Of a stretch of 64,000 nucleotides of DNA, positions 50,162-58,441 are shown one piece after another; the first letter of the stretch is position 1; every line of letters starts with the position of its first letter. The notes beneath the pieces were generated by a model. That model was given only the letters and a program-made list of their open reading frames with translations. It was not told where the DNA came from and ran no database searches. The translations under genes and the position numbers were made by a program. The stretch is from CAWINH01 sp963837425 (GTDB lineage: Bacteria; Chloroflexota; Limnocylindria; QHBO01), in NCBI GenBank assembly GCA_963837425.1, contig CAWINH010000003.1, positions 1-64,000 of the forward strand, written 5' to 3'.

Positions 50162-50180
50162 GCGAGCGCCGGCGGGGAGC

Positions 50181-50265
50181 TGGTGCCGGAGGAGGGATTC
50201 GAACCCCCACGCCCTATGGGCCGCCGGGTTTAAGCCGGCTGCGTCTGCCATTCCGCCACTCCGGC
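50181..50265 (-). tRNA. tRNA-Leu (anticodon UAA)
   Basis: An 85-base cloverleaf with acceptor GCCGGAG/CTCCGGC, anticodon loop C-T-T-A-A-A-C reading UAA, a long variable arm as in type II tRNAs, T-loop TTCGAAT and encoded CCA. It converges with the CpaE-like gene. Confidence 0.95.
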
Positions 50266-50276
50266 GCTGGGGACGC

Positions 50277-50282
50277 ATTCTA
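50277..50282 (-). promoter_or_regulatory. Promoter of tRNA-Leu(UAA) (-10 TAGAAT)
   Basis: TAGAAT on the minus strand, 11 bases before the tRNA 5' end, which places the transcript start about 4 bases upstream of the mature tRNA. No clear -35. Confidence 0.5.
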
Positions 50283-50565
50283 CGGGGCTGATCGGCCGCG
50301 GAGACGGGTCGCCCACGATCCGGGCGATGGTGGGCGACGCATCCGACGCCTGCAGCGAATCGCCTTGCGAGAGATCTGCCGTTGGGCATTCGAACGACGG
50401 TCGCCCACCAAAGGCTAATCCGGTTGCTGGATACGGTCGCCACGGCCCGCACAGGCCCGACGGCCGGCGGGTCTGCCGGGCGGTGCGTATTGACAACATC
50501 CGTACCGTATTGGCAGCCGCCGTGCCCTCGGCGCTAGTTGCGAGATAGCGTCATGCGAGGAGGCC
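50283..50565. other. Intergenic stretch with an isolated TTGACA
   Basis: Between the tRNA-Leu promoter and the first tiny gene. A perfect TTGACA is at 50490-50495 on the plus strand, without a convincing -10 at the right distance; TTGGCA follows at 50510. I see no open frame with family character, RNA gene or clear repeat here. Confidence 0.4.
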
Positions 50566-50664
50566 ATGGACCTTCTGTCCGCCCGCGATGTCACGTTCCT
50601 GCTGCCCGTCGCGGTGCTTCTGATCGCCACGATCAGCGTTCTCCGTGGAGCGTTCAGGCGCTAG
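50566..50664 (+). CDS. Tiny membrane protein (32 aa), unknown
   Basis: A 32-residue reading frame (M-D-L-L-S-A-R-D-V-T-F-L-L-P-V-A-V-L-L-I...F-R-R). It has one predicted membrane helix from about residue 10 to 26 and a basic end R-G-A-F-R-R, so an Nout-Cin topology is likely. GAGGAGG lies 3-10 bases before the ATG, one of the best ribosome sites in the window. Its stop lies 2 bases before the next start, which suggests coupling to the 75-aa gene. I know no family. This type of gene is often missed by callers. Confidence 0.6.
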   Translation: MDLLSARDVTFLLPVAVLLIATISVLRGAFRR

Positions 50665-50666
50665 CC

Positions 50667-50894
50667 ATGTACACGCTGCGCCTCACCTGCGAGCTGTTCT
50701 GGGTCGACGCCCGGCTGAACGTGATCAACGGCCGATGGATCGCCTCGGCCGATGCACCGCACGGTCCCACCCTCGGGCTGGCCTGGACGCCAAGGCTGGC
50801 CCTGCGCCGGGCGCTCGAACCGTTCGAGGGGGTGATCGACGAGCTGCTCGCCACCGCCCCCGATGAGGTGCTCCGGCACGGCGCCCTGAGCTGA
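50667..50894 (+). CDS. Small hypothetical protein (75 aa)
   Basis: I do not recognise the family. The soluble-looking 75-aa protein has a beta-rich start (M-Y-T-L-R-L-T-C-E-L-F-W-V), a Trp/Gly-containing middle (N-G-R-W-I-A-S-A, L-G-L-A-W-T-P-R) and an amphipathic C-terminal helix with acidic residues. It follows the 32-aa membrane gene by 2 bases and probably depends on it for translation. A GC hairpin follows its end. Confidence 0.6.
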   Translation: MYTLRLTCELFWVDARLNVINGRWIASADAPHGPTLGLAWTPRLALRRALEPFEGVIDELLATAPDEVLRHGALS

Positions 50895-50922
50895 GGGTTG
50901 TACCGGGATCTCGACATGCAGG

Positions 50923-50939
50923 GGCCCCGTCGGGGGGCC
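50923..50939. terminator. GC hairpin between convergent genes
   Basis: GGCCCC, loop GTCGG, GGGGCC-type arms between the ends of the 75-aa gene (plus) and the 139-aa membrane gene (minus). No T-run, so it is a weak or factor-assisted terminator candidate serving both directions. Confidence 0.4.
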
Positions 50940-50959
50940 AGGGCAGCTGCGACAGTCGT

Positions 50960-51379
50960 TCAGCCAGCCTGATGCGAGGGCGGGACCGGTGGCTTCGTTG
51001 GCGCTCGAGGTGGAAGCGCCGGCGAGATCATGAACCCCGTCAGCGACGCAATGACGCCAAGGGCGCCGAAGCCCGCGATGAGCGCTTCCACCACCGGCAA
51101 CGGGAGAGTGGTACGGACCTCAGGCCGGGTCGTGAGCAGCGCGAGCAGGCCGCTTCCCGGCGTGAATAGGGTGAGGAGGAGTCCCAGGCTGAAGCCGATG
51201 CGGCCACCGGCCCACCCGATTGTCGCGGCTCCCGCTGCGAGGGCGAGCGCTGCGCCGATGTCGAACCAGAAGGCGACGTAGTACGGACCACTCCCGGCCC
51301 TGCGCGATCCAGGACCTTGGACCGCTCGCGAGGGCCTCGAGGTTTCAGGCGGTGGAGGCAACGAGGGCGTTACTGCCAC
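50960..51379 (-). CDS. Three-helix membrane protein, unknown function
   Basis: The 139-aa product starts (GTG at 51379) with a Pro/Arg-rich head and then has three membrane helices (about 42-62, 70-90, 105-127) with a Gly/Ala-rich loop and Pro-rich tail. The frame is open upstream, but that part runs antisense to the glycosyltransferase gene and lacks hydrophobic segments, so I do not believe it. No close ribosome site is visible (GGGAGG is 13 bases away), and a TTG at 51361 is an alternative. No family is recognised. Confidence 0.55.
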   Translation of the reverse strand: MAVTPSLPPPPETSRPSRAVQGPGSRRAGSGPYYVAFWFDIGAALALAAGAATIGWAGGRIGFSLGLLLTLFTPGSGLLALLTTRPEVRTTLPLPVVEALIAGFGALGVIASLTGFMISPALPPRAPTKPPVPPSHQAG

Positions 51380-51530
51380 ACGTGCAGCCGGGTGCCTCCC
51401 GCACAAGCCGGCAACCTCTCCCCCATTGCACCTACAGGATACCGCGCACCGGGGGGCTTGCGGCAAGACGGGGGCGGTGCGGTAGAGTCCCCCGCCGGAC
51501 GTGAAATCCACGGACCTGGAGGCCACAAGC

Positions 51531-52748
<1,218 letters not shown>

Positions 52749-52751
52749 GGA

Positions 52752-53112
52752 CTAGCGGAACGCTCCGTGGCCGGCATCGAAGGTGAAGGTGATTCCATCG
52801 GCGCTGACGAGGGTCAGGATGTCGCCGACGGCGGCCGTGACTCTGACCGCCCCGGCCCGCTGCGGGGTGAGCAAGGTCATCCCGACCCGGTTCGCGAAAC
52901 CGGGTGGTGGTCCGGCTTGGACCCATTCGACGAGGCCCTGCTGGGGGTCGTTGGCCACCTCACCGGCACAGAGGCCCAGGCTTCGCTCCGCGCTCTCTGC
53001 TTGCTGGGTTCGTGGAGTCCGGACTGGACGCCACACCGCAGGCCGCCAGGAGGAGGGCAAGCGGGACGAACGCTGCACGGCGAACCCAGACCGAGCGCAG
53101 TTCCATGCGCAT
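52752..53112 (-). pseudogene. Frameshifted small lipoprotein gene
   Basis: Two overlapping frames make one plausible protein. The upstream frame (53112 to 52960, 50 aa) encodes a lipoprotein signal ending L-L-A-A-C-G and then stops at L-C-R. The other frame carries the rest: S-A-E-R-S-L-G-L-C-A-G-E-V-A-N-D to V-S-A-D-G-I-T-F-T-F-D-A-G-H-G, ending at 52752. One extra base (or two missing) between about 53000 and 52965 would explain the break. The start lies exactly 6 bases after GATAAT, as in the leaderless genes. The cause may be mutation, assembly error or programmed shifting. Confidence 0.55.
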
Positions 53113-53118
53113 CGGACG

Positions 53119-53124
53119 ATTATC
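53119..53124 (-). promoter_or_regulatory. Leaderless -10 (GATAAT) of the lipoprotein gene
   Basis: GATAAT on the minus strand, exactly 6 bases before the ATG at 53112. No Shine-Dalgarno is present. Confidence 0.45.
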
Positions 53125-53227
53125 GGCCCGCCGCCGTCACGCGCAGGGTGGCCTCATGAGCGGACGTTGTGTGGAGCGAGCATGGTGACCATGCCCTGGA
53201 CCGGCACGCCCGGCGTAGCGCTGGAAG

Positions 53228-53791
53228 CTACCTCGCCACGCGGTACCGGAGGTAGACGACGTTCGAGGCGAACGTGCGGCTCTCGACGAGCTCGAGATCC
53301 ACCGGGCGCTCGCGCCGCGAAAAGTACGGGATGCCACCGCCCACCAGCACGGGGTACACGATGGGCCGGTACTCGTCGATCAGCCCCAGCGCGGCCGCCT
53401 CGGCGGCGAGCGTCGCGCCGCCGATCGCGATCTCGCCGTCCCCCGGCTCGGTACGCAACCGCTCGATCTCCTCGGCCAGGCCGCCGGAGGCCAGGCGGGC
53501 ATTGCCCTCCACCGCGGAGAGCGTGGTGGAGAAGACGACCTTCGGGAGCGGGTTCCATAACGCGGCCCATTCACGCTCGGCGTCGTCGAGCGACGGATTC
53601 TGGTCGGCGGTCTCCCAGTACAGCATCGTCTCGTACAGCTTTCGTCCCATCAGGTGGACGCCGACGCCTCGGATCTCGTCGATGTGGAATCGAAAGACCT
53701 CCTCGTCGGGCGCGGTCCAGTCAAAGCCGCCGTCCGGCCCGACGATGTAGCCGTCAAGCGAGACGCCCATCGAATAGGTCACGCTGCGCAT
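53228..53791 (-). CDS. RibD C-terminal/dihydrofolate-reductase-family protein
   Basis: A 187-aa protein of the RibD-C/DHFR-like reductase fold, common as an accessory NADPH-dependent reductase of unknown substrate. Typical points are M-G-V-S-L-D-G-Y-I-V-G-P-D-G near the start, L-M-G-R-K-L-Y-E-T-M, I-A-I-G-G-A-T-L-A-A and a C-terminal Y-P-V-L-V-G-G-G-I-P-Y-F. The ATG at 53791 has GAGGAGG upstream. It is separate from the GNAT gene, which is divergent. Confidence 0.85.
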   Translation of the reverse strand: MRSVTYSMGVSLDGYIVGPDGGFDWTAPDEEVFRFHIDEIRGVGVHLMGRKLYETMLYWETADQNPSLDDAEREWAALWNPLPKVVFSTTLSAVEGNARLASGGLAEEIERLRTEPGDGEIAIGGATLAAEAAALGLIDEYRPIVYPVLVGGGIPYFSRRERPVDLELVESRTFASNVVYLRYRVAR

Positions 53792-53936
53792 CGGACCCTC
53801 CTCAGCATCGGGCCGGACCAGGTCGTGGAGGCCCACCAGGACGTTGACACCTCGCAAGGTAGCGCGTCACGGACTTTCGGTGCGGCGCCCGCTGCCGCTG
53901 GCGGGTACCAGGTCGCACTTCCGCGTACTACCTGGG

Positions 53937-53942
53937 TATGGT
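53937..53942 (+). promoter_or_regulatory. Leaderless -10 (TATGGT) of the GNAT gene
   Basis: TATGGT exactly 6 bases before the ATG at 53949. No Shine-Dalgarno is present. Confidence 0.4.
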
Positions 53943-53948
53943 TGGGCA

Positions 53949-54443
53949 ATGCCTGAGCTGGAGCAGCTGCATGCCGGCCATGCCCCCGCGGTCCTGGCCT
54001 TCGAGCTGGCGAACCGCGCGTACTTCGCCGCCTCGGTTTCCGACCGCGGCGATGACTTCTTCGCCCAGTTCACCGATCGGCACCGCGCCTGGCTGGCTGA
54101 GCAGGAGGCCGGCATCGGTGCCTTCTACGTGCTCGTCGCTGATGACGGCTCGGTCCTGGGCCGGTTCAACCTCTACGACGTCGAGGACGGCACCGCCACC
54201 CTCGGCTACCGGGTCGCGAAGCAGGTCGCTGGCCAGGGCGTGGCGACCGAGTCCGTCCGGGAGTTGTGCCGGATTGCGGCGGAGCGGCACGGCCTGCGCC
54301 GACTGCGGGCGGCCACCTCCCACGCCAACGTCGCGTCCCGGAGGGTGTTGACGAAGGCTGGGTTCGTCCCTGTTGGCCCGGCCGGCCCGGCCGATCTTGG
54401 CGGCAAGTCAGGGACCTGGTACCAGCGCGACCTCCAGCCATGA
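53949..54443 (+). CDS. GNAT family N-acetyltransferase (RimJ/RimL-like)
   Basis: A 164-aa acetyltransferase with the GNAT acetyl-CoA motif: G-Y-R-V-A-K-Q-V-A-G-Q-G-V-A-T-E-S-V (about 92-109, Q/R-x-x-G-x-G/A), followed by V-A-S-R-R-V-L-T-K-A-G-F. It belongs to the RimJ/L subgroup that acetylates ribosomal N-termini or small substrates, but the substrate cannot be read. I took the ATG at 53949; the upstream frame passes through the promoter. Confidence 0.88.
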   Translation: MPELEQLHAGHAPAVLAFELANRAYFAASVSDRGDDFFAQFTDRHRAWLAEQEAGIGAFYVLVADDGSVLGRFNLYDVEDGTATLGYRVAKQVAGQGVATESVRELCRIAAERHGLRRLRAATSHANVASRRVLTKAGFVPVGPAGPADLGGKSGTWYQRDLQP

Positions 54444-54481
54444 CCTTGATCTTGCTGGTTGGCCGGCTGCACCGCCGCCAC

Positions 54482-54499
54482 CCGGCCGGTTCGGGCCGG
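54482..54499. terminator. GC hairpin between GNAT gene and tRNA array
   Basis: CCGGCC, loop GGTTCG, GGCCGG sits between the end of the GNAT gene and the 3' end of tRNA-Cys, which converge. No T-run follows. Confidence 0.4.
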
Positions 54500-54530
54500 C
54501 GTCGATCTATGTCGACCCGTGCCCAGATGG

Positions 54531-54604
54531 TGGAGGCGACGACCGGAATTGAACCGGTGTAAACGGTTTTGCAGACCGCTCCCTAACCACTCGGGCACGT
54601 CGCC
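54531..54604 (-). tRNA. tRNA-Cys (anticodon GCA)
   Basis: A 74-base cloverleaf, acceptor GGCGACG/CGTCGCC, anticodon loop C-T-G-C-A-A-A, discriminator T, encoded CCA. It is the last member of the Phe-Gly-Gln-Cys array. Confidence 0.95.
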
Positions 54605-54623
54605 ACTCGTATCTCGCCCCGGC

Positions 54624-54697
54624 TGGCTGCCCCGCGAGGATTCGAACCTCGGTTCTCGGATCCAAAGTCCGGTGTCCTACCACTAGACGACGGGGCA
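54624..54697 (-). tRNA. tRNA-Gln (anticodon UUG)
   Basis: 74 bases, acceptor TGCCCCG/CGGGGCA, anticodon loop C-T-T-T-G-G-A, encoded CCA. The U1-A72 pair is usual for tRNA-Gln. Confidence 0.95.
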
Positions 54698-54748
54698 CTG
54701 CTGGAGCGCCCACGAGGCTAGCAGGTCGATGCCGCCAAGGCACAAAAA

Positions 54749-54824
54749 TGGAGCGGAAGACGGGACTCGAACCCGCGACCCTCACCTTGGCAAGGTGATG
54801 CTCTACCAACTGAGCCACTTCCGC
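54749..54824 (-). tRNA. tRNA-Gly (anticodon GCC)
   Basis: 76 bases, acceptor GCGGAAG/CTTCCGC, anticodon loop T-T-G-C-C-A-A, encoded CCA. Confidence 0.95.
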
Positions 54825-54854
54825 CCGTTTCGACCATCCGCGCCGCCACGCGCC

Positions 54855-54930
54855 TGGTGCCGAGGGTCAGAATCGAACTGACGACACCCGCCTCTTCAGG
54901 GCGGTGCTCTACCAACTGAGCTACCTCGGC
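54855..54930 (-). tRNA. tRNA-Phe (anticodon GAA)
   Basis: 76 bases, acceptor GCCGAGG/CCTCGGC, anticodon loop C-T-G-A-A-G-A, encoded CCA. It is the first member of the array, close behind the promoter. Confidence 0.95.
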
Positions 54931-54988
54931 GCCGATCTCCGCTGAGGGTCCCTCAGCTCCTTCCGCGTGGCCGCATCAGGCGCCGAGA

Positions 54989-55018
54989 AGAATACCGACG
55001 CCGAACCACGAGCGTCAA
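54989..55018 (-). promoter_or_regulatory. Promoter of the Phe-Gly-Gln-Cys tRNA array
   Basis: TTGACG (55013-55018), 18 bases and TATTCT (54989-54994) on the minus strand. The -35 overlaps the stop of the TrkA-C gene, and the -10 is about 60 bases from tRNA-Phe. Confidence 0.7.
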
Positions 55019-55809
55019 CTTCCCGTCGTTGACCCGGGGCTCACCGCTTCAGCCGATTCCGTGGCCACCTCGCGCAGCTTCGCGGCCTGCTCGGCCATTG
55101 CGTGTCGGTGGGCCCGATCTCCGGCCCGGTCGTGCTGCCGCTGATCGAGCTCGGCCACGCTGTCACGCCGGCTGTACACGACGAGCACCTCACCCGGGTG
55201 GAGACTGGTGTGCGGTCCGGGAACTCCGAGATACGTTCCGTCGGGTCGCTCGATGCCGAGGACGATGACGCCCTCCTGCCGCAGCTTGAGCGTGGCCAGG
55301 TCGCGGTCCGCGAGCCAGTCGCCAGGCTCCACGAGAAGCTCGGTGATGAGGTAGTCGCCGCCCACGTGGAGCAGGCCGGCGTAGTCGCGGACCTCGAGGC
55401 TGGTCCACCGTTTCAGTGCGGCCATGGTGAGGTGCGTGATCCATCGGTCCACGATTCGGCTGCTGGCCAGACCCCAGAGCCCCAGGAGGCCGACCACCAG
55501 GAGCCCGATGCGGAGCCACGGGAGCGCCCCCGACTCCGGCTCGACGAACGCGAGGACGAAACTCGCGATGACGGCAACGATCCCGGCGTTGCCGAAGAGC
55601 ATGAGCAGCATGATGATCCGGCGCCGGATCGGGTGCCGGACCACCGCCTCCGACTCGGCCGTCGTGAACCCCGACCCCGAGAAGGCGGAGCGCGCCTGAA
55701 AGCGTGCCGACTCTCGTGAGAGGCCGGTCGCGGCGAGAGAGATCGTCGCGATCCGGGTAATGAGCAGCGACAGCATGAGCACGACCAGCAGCGAAGCGAC
55801 GGCGGTCAT
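55015..55809 (-). CDS. Membrane protein with TrkA-C domain
   Basis: The 264-aa protein has three or four helices in residues 1-125, including F-S-G-S-G-F-T-T-A-E-S-E, a sequence seen in Trk/Ktr-like membrane proteins. A C-terminal TrkA-C (RCK-C) ligand domain follows (about 150-215: L-I-T-E-L-L-V, L-K-L-R-Q-E-G-V-I-V-L-G-I, L-H-P-G-E-V-L-V-V-Y). It is likely a regulator or component of ion transport, but no Trk pore gene is adjacent. A TAAGGT lies exactly 6 bases before the ATG. Confidence 0.78.
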   Translation of the reverse strand: MTAVASLLVVLMLSLLITRIATISLAATGLSRESARFQARSAFSGSGFTTAESEAVVRHPIRRRIIMLLMLFGNAGIVAVIASFVLAFVEPESGALPWLRIGLLVVGLLGLWGLASSRIVDRWITHLTMAALKRWTSLEVRDYAGLLHVGGDYLITELLVEPGDWLADRDLATLKLRQEGVIVLGIERPDGTYLGVPGPHTSLHPGEVLVVYSRRDSVAELDQRQHDRAGDRAHRHAMAEQAAKLREVATESAEAVSPGSTTGS

Positions 55810-55815
55810 GTCACT

Positions 55816-55821
55816 ACCTTA
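55816..55821 (-). promoter_or_regulatory. Leaderless -10 (TAAGGT) of the TrkA-C gene
   Basis: TAAGGT on the minus strand, exactly 6 bases before the ATG at 55809. It matches the TAnnnT shape of leaderless promoters, with no ribosome site. Confidence 0.4.
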
Positions 55822-56159
55822 CCGGGGCCGTCCCAAGTCCGGGACCGCCCCGGGGGCCGAATATTCGCAGCGGAACGCAGTCCGGGCCCGCGCGAGCGAG
55901 CACCCGGGGGCCACCCGTCCTCGACCGCCGGCGCACCTTCACCGCCACGCGCATCGAGCGCGGGGATCGGCACCATTCGGGACGCGGAATCGTGCAGATG
56001 AGAATGGAGGTAGCGCTACGGCAGATCGGAGCCTGCGAGCGCCGGTGGCTGAGCACGGCCTACGGCTGGTGCGGGTCCGTGGATGGCTATAGCGCTACGG
56101 GGATTCACATATGGGCGTTCGATCGCCCTGTGCGCCGTCAGGGTTCGCAAATGGCCACT
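55822..56159. other. 338-base intergenic region with a repeated TAGCGCTACGG
   Basis: No credible gene is seen between the TrkA-C gene and htpX. Two copies of TAGCGCTACGG (56011-56021 and 56090-56100, same strand) stand 79 bases apart, each containing the palindrome TAGCGCTA. Function unknown: operator, or remnant of duplicated sequence. Confidence 0.4.
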
Positions 56160-57176
56160 TCACGCGCGCGGCTGCGGCCCGGTTGACTGCGTCCCGCCGG
56201 ATGCACCGGGGAGCTGCCCGTACTGCCCGGCGAGGGACTCGAGAACCCGGATCCGCTCCCCGATCGGCGGGTGCGTGTCCCACATGCTCTTCGCCCGCTC
56301 CTCGAAGCTCTTGATGGGATTCACGATGTAGAGGTGCTGGGTCGCGCGGTTCGCGACCTCGAGCACCTCCGGGTCGTCGGCGATCGTCCGCAAGGCGCGT
56401 GCCAGGCCGAGGGGGTTGCGCGTGAGCTCGACCGCGCTGACGTCGGCGAGCGACTCGCGGCTGCGTGAGACCGCGAGCTGGACGATCCGGCCGATGAGGG
56501 GTGCGATGATCGCCAGCAGGATCGCCACCACGAAGAGGATGGCGCCCAGTCCCCCACCTCCCCCGCTTCGGTCTCGACTCCCGCCGCCGCGCCGTCCGCC
56601 GCCGAACCAGAACGTGTAGCGCAGGAACCAGTCGGCGAGGAGCGCGATGCTCCCCACGAGCACCCCGACGAGCAGCGTGAAGCGGATGTCGTAGTTGCCG
56701 ACGTGGCTCATCTCGTGGGCGATGACGCCCTGCAGCTCCTCGCGGTCCATCTTCTCGAGCAGCCCGCTCGTCACGGCGATCGACGCGTGCTTCGGATCGC
56801 GCCCGGTCGCGAATGCATTCGGCGCAGTGTCGTTGATCAGGTAGACCTTCGGCATCGGGACGCCGCTCGCAATGCTCATCTCGGTCACGACGTTGACGAG
56901 CTGCTTGTCGGCCTCCGGCGGGTTCGCCGCCGGGATTTCGGTCGCGCCGCTCGAGCGCAGCACGAGCTGGTCGCCGCCGAAGTAGGAGCCGACGCTCAGC
57001 ATCCCGGCCACGAACAGCGCGATGACGACGCCGCCCCAGCCGAAGCCGGTCGAGTAGCCGATCGCGGCGCCGAGCGCGCCGAGCACGAGCCCAACGAAGA
57101 AGACGAGGATCCAGGAATTCCGCCGGTTCCTCGCGATCTCCTTGTAGAAGGTCGACGGCGCCGCGCCGGCGGTCAT
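56160..57176 (-). CDS. htpX: HtpX-family zinc metalloprotease
   Basis: This is a membrane M48 protease involved in quality control of membrane proteins. The 338-aa protein has N-terminal helices (about 20-60), the zinc motif A-H-E-M-S-H-V-G-N (about residues 151-159), V-Y-L-I-N-D-T-A-P-N-A-F-A-T-G upstream, and two more helices around a Gly/Arg-rich loop. The C-terminal part ends T-H-P-P-I-G-E-R-I-R-x-L. It follows lemA by about 40 bases, the usual lemA-htpX pair. Confidence 0.94.
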   Translation of the reverse strand: MTAGAAPSTFYKEIARNRRNSWILVFFVGLVLGALGAAIGYSTGFGWGGVVIALFVAGMLSVGSYFGGDQLVLRSSGATEIPAANPPEADKQLVNVVTEMSIASGVPMPKVYLINDTAPNAFATGRDPKHASIAVTSGLLEKMDREELQGVIAHEMSHVGNYDIRFTLLVGVLVGSIALLADWFLRYTFWFGGGRRGGGSRDRSGGGGGLGAILFVVAILLAIIAPLIGRIVQLAVSRSRESLADVSAVELTRNPLGLARALRTIADDPEVLEVANRATQHLYIVNPIKSFEERAKSMWDTHPPIGERIRVLESLAGQYGQLPGASGGTQSTGPQPRA

Positions 57177-57215
57177 GGCCGGACCCGCACCGACCGCATC
57201 GGCTTCACCCGAGGT

Positions 57216-57788
57216 CTACCCGCGCAGGTTGACGGTGGGAACCTCGGTGTCCGCCTCTTCGATCTGGAAGTAGTCGCGCTCCCGGAAGCCGAACATGCCG
57301 GCCACGAGTGCGTTCGGGAACGTCTGCGTGGAGGTGTTGTACTCCCGGACCGTGCTGTTGTAGTGCTGGCGGGCGAACCCGATCTGGTTCTCGGTCGTGG
57401 TCAGCTGCTCCTGGAGCGAGAGGACGTTCTGGTTCGACTTGAGGTCGGGATAGTTCTCGACGAGCGCGAACAGCTGGCGCAGTGCACCGGTCAGCAGCCC
57501 CTCGGCCTGCGCCGACGCCCCGGCCGCCTGTGGCCCCTTCTCCGCGGCGCTCACCGCCGCACTTCGAGCGTTGATGACCTTCGTCAGGGTCTCCTGCTCG
57601 AAGTCCATGTAGCCCTTCACCGAGTTCACGAGGTTCGGGATCAGATCGTGCCGCCGCTTCAGCTGAACGCTGATCTGGTTCCAGGCCTCGTCGACCTGGT
57701 TGCGCAGCCGAACGAGGGCGTTGTAGACGAAGATCAGGAACAGCGCGATGACCGCGATGACGATCAGGAGGATCCAGACGGCTGGCAT
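57216..57788 (-). CDS. lemA: LemA family protein
   Basis: A 190-aa protein with one N-terminal membrane helix (about 4-24) and a helical periplasmic/extracellular bundle. Family motifs: Y-N-A-L-V-R-L-R-N-Q-V-D-E-A-W-x-Q-I, R-R-H-D-L-I-P-N-L-V-x-x-V-K-G-Y, E-N-Y-P-D-L-K-S-N-Q-N and F-P-N-x-L-V-A-x-M-F-G-F. Precise role unknown; it usually travels with htpX or a TPM protein. The ATG at 57788 has GGAG upstream. Confidence 0.95.
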   Translation of the reverse strand: MPAVWILLIVIAVIALFLIFVYNALVRLRNQVDEAWNQISVQLKRRHDLIPNLVNSVKGYMDFEQETLTKVINARSAAVSAAEKGPQAAGASAQAEGLLTGALRQLFALVENYPDLKSNQNVLSLQEQLTTTENQIGFARQHYNSTVREYNTSTQTFPNALVAGMFGFRERDYFQIEEADTEVPTVNLRG

Positions 57789-57826
57789 CGCTCGAACTCC
57801 AAGCTGGTACAGGTGGGTGGACGTCA

Positions 57827-57832
57827 ATCGTA
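57827..57832 (-). promoter_or_regulatory. Promoter of lemA-htpX (extended -10 TGC-TACGAT)
   Basis: TACGAT preceded by TGC on the minus strand, between tRNA-Val and lemA, about 40 bases before the ATG. It matches the -10 in the rpmB/kinase palindrome. Confidence 0.5.
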
Positions 57833-57842
57833 GCAGGCGACC

Positions 57843-57920
<78 letters not shown>

Positions 57921-57930
57921 GTGAGGAAGG

Positions 57931-58016
57931 TGGTGCCCAGGCCGGGACTTGAACCCGGATGAGTTGCCTCATACGCCCCTCAAACGTACGCGTATACCAA
58001 TTCCGCCACCTGGGCA
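57931..58016 (-). tRNA. tRNA-Leu (anticodon GAG)
   Basis: 86 bases, type II with long variable arm, acceptor TGCCCAG/CTGGGCA, anticodon loop T-T-G-A-G-G-G, encoded CCA. Confidence 0.93.
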
Positions 58017-58030
58017 TCGCTGCGAGGGTA

Positions 58031-58118
58031 TGGTACCGAGGGAGGGACTTGAACCCACACGACCGTAATGGTCACTAGGTCCTGAACCTAGCGCGTCTGC
58101 CTATTCCGCCACCTCGGC
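58031..58118 (-). tRNA. tRNA-Leu (anticodon CAG)
   Basis: 88 bases, type II with long variable arm, anticodon loop T-T-C-A-G-G-A, encoded CCA. The acceptor stem has a G1-U72 wobble. Confidence 0.93.
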
Positions 58119-58158
58119 ACGTGGGGTACCCGGACCGCTCCCGGGCGAGGCGACCGGC

Positions 58159-58164
58159 ATCATA
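58159..58164 (-). promoter_or_regulatory. Promoter of the Leu-Leu-Val tRNA array (extended -10 TGC-TATGAT)
   Basis: TATGAT preceded by TGC, on the minus strand about 40 bases before tRNA-Leu(CAG). The surrounding GCATGCTAT is identical to the rpsB promoter. Confidence 0.55.
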
Positions 58165-58203
58165 GCATGCCCCCGCGGCAGGCAAGCCGAGCGCCATTGG
58201 TGC

Positions 58204-58428
58204 CTATGCAGTGCCGAAGTTCACGAGGTTGAGCAGGCTGAAGGCCACGAACAGGACCGCGAGCAGGATCGTGAGGCGGAAGAGCGTGCGCTCGATCCCC
58301 CGCCGGCTGCGGTAGGCGGTCACCTCGCCGCCGAACGCGCCACCGAGACCCGTCCCGCGCTGCTGCAGGAGGATCGACGCGATCAGGGAGACGGCCAGGA
58401 TCATCTGGGCCGCGATCAACGGGGTCAT
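58204..58428 (-). CDS. secG: Preprotein translocase subunit SecG
   Basis: A 74-aa protein with two helices and the conserved cytoplasmic loop L-L-Q-Q-R-G-T-G-L-G-G-A-F-G-G. It assists SecYE. It lies 13 bases after gpmI at the end of the rapZ-yvcK-whiA-tpiA-gpmI-secG operon, the common position in Chloroflexota and Gram-positives. Confidence 0.94.
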   Translation of the reverse strand: MTPLIAAQMILAVSLIASILLQQRGTGLGGAFGGEVTAYRSRRGIERTLFRLTILLAVLFVAFSLLNLVNFGTA

Positions 58429-58441
58429 GGCGGCGCGCAGT

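Noticed and set aside
54510..54526. Short inverted repeat GTCGA...TCGAC near the tRNA-Cys end
   Set aside because: 5-bp arms are too short to call a terminator or an attachment site.
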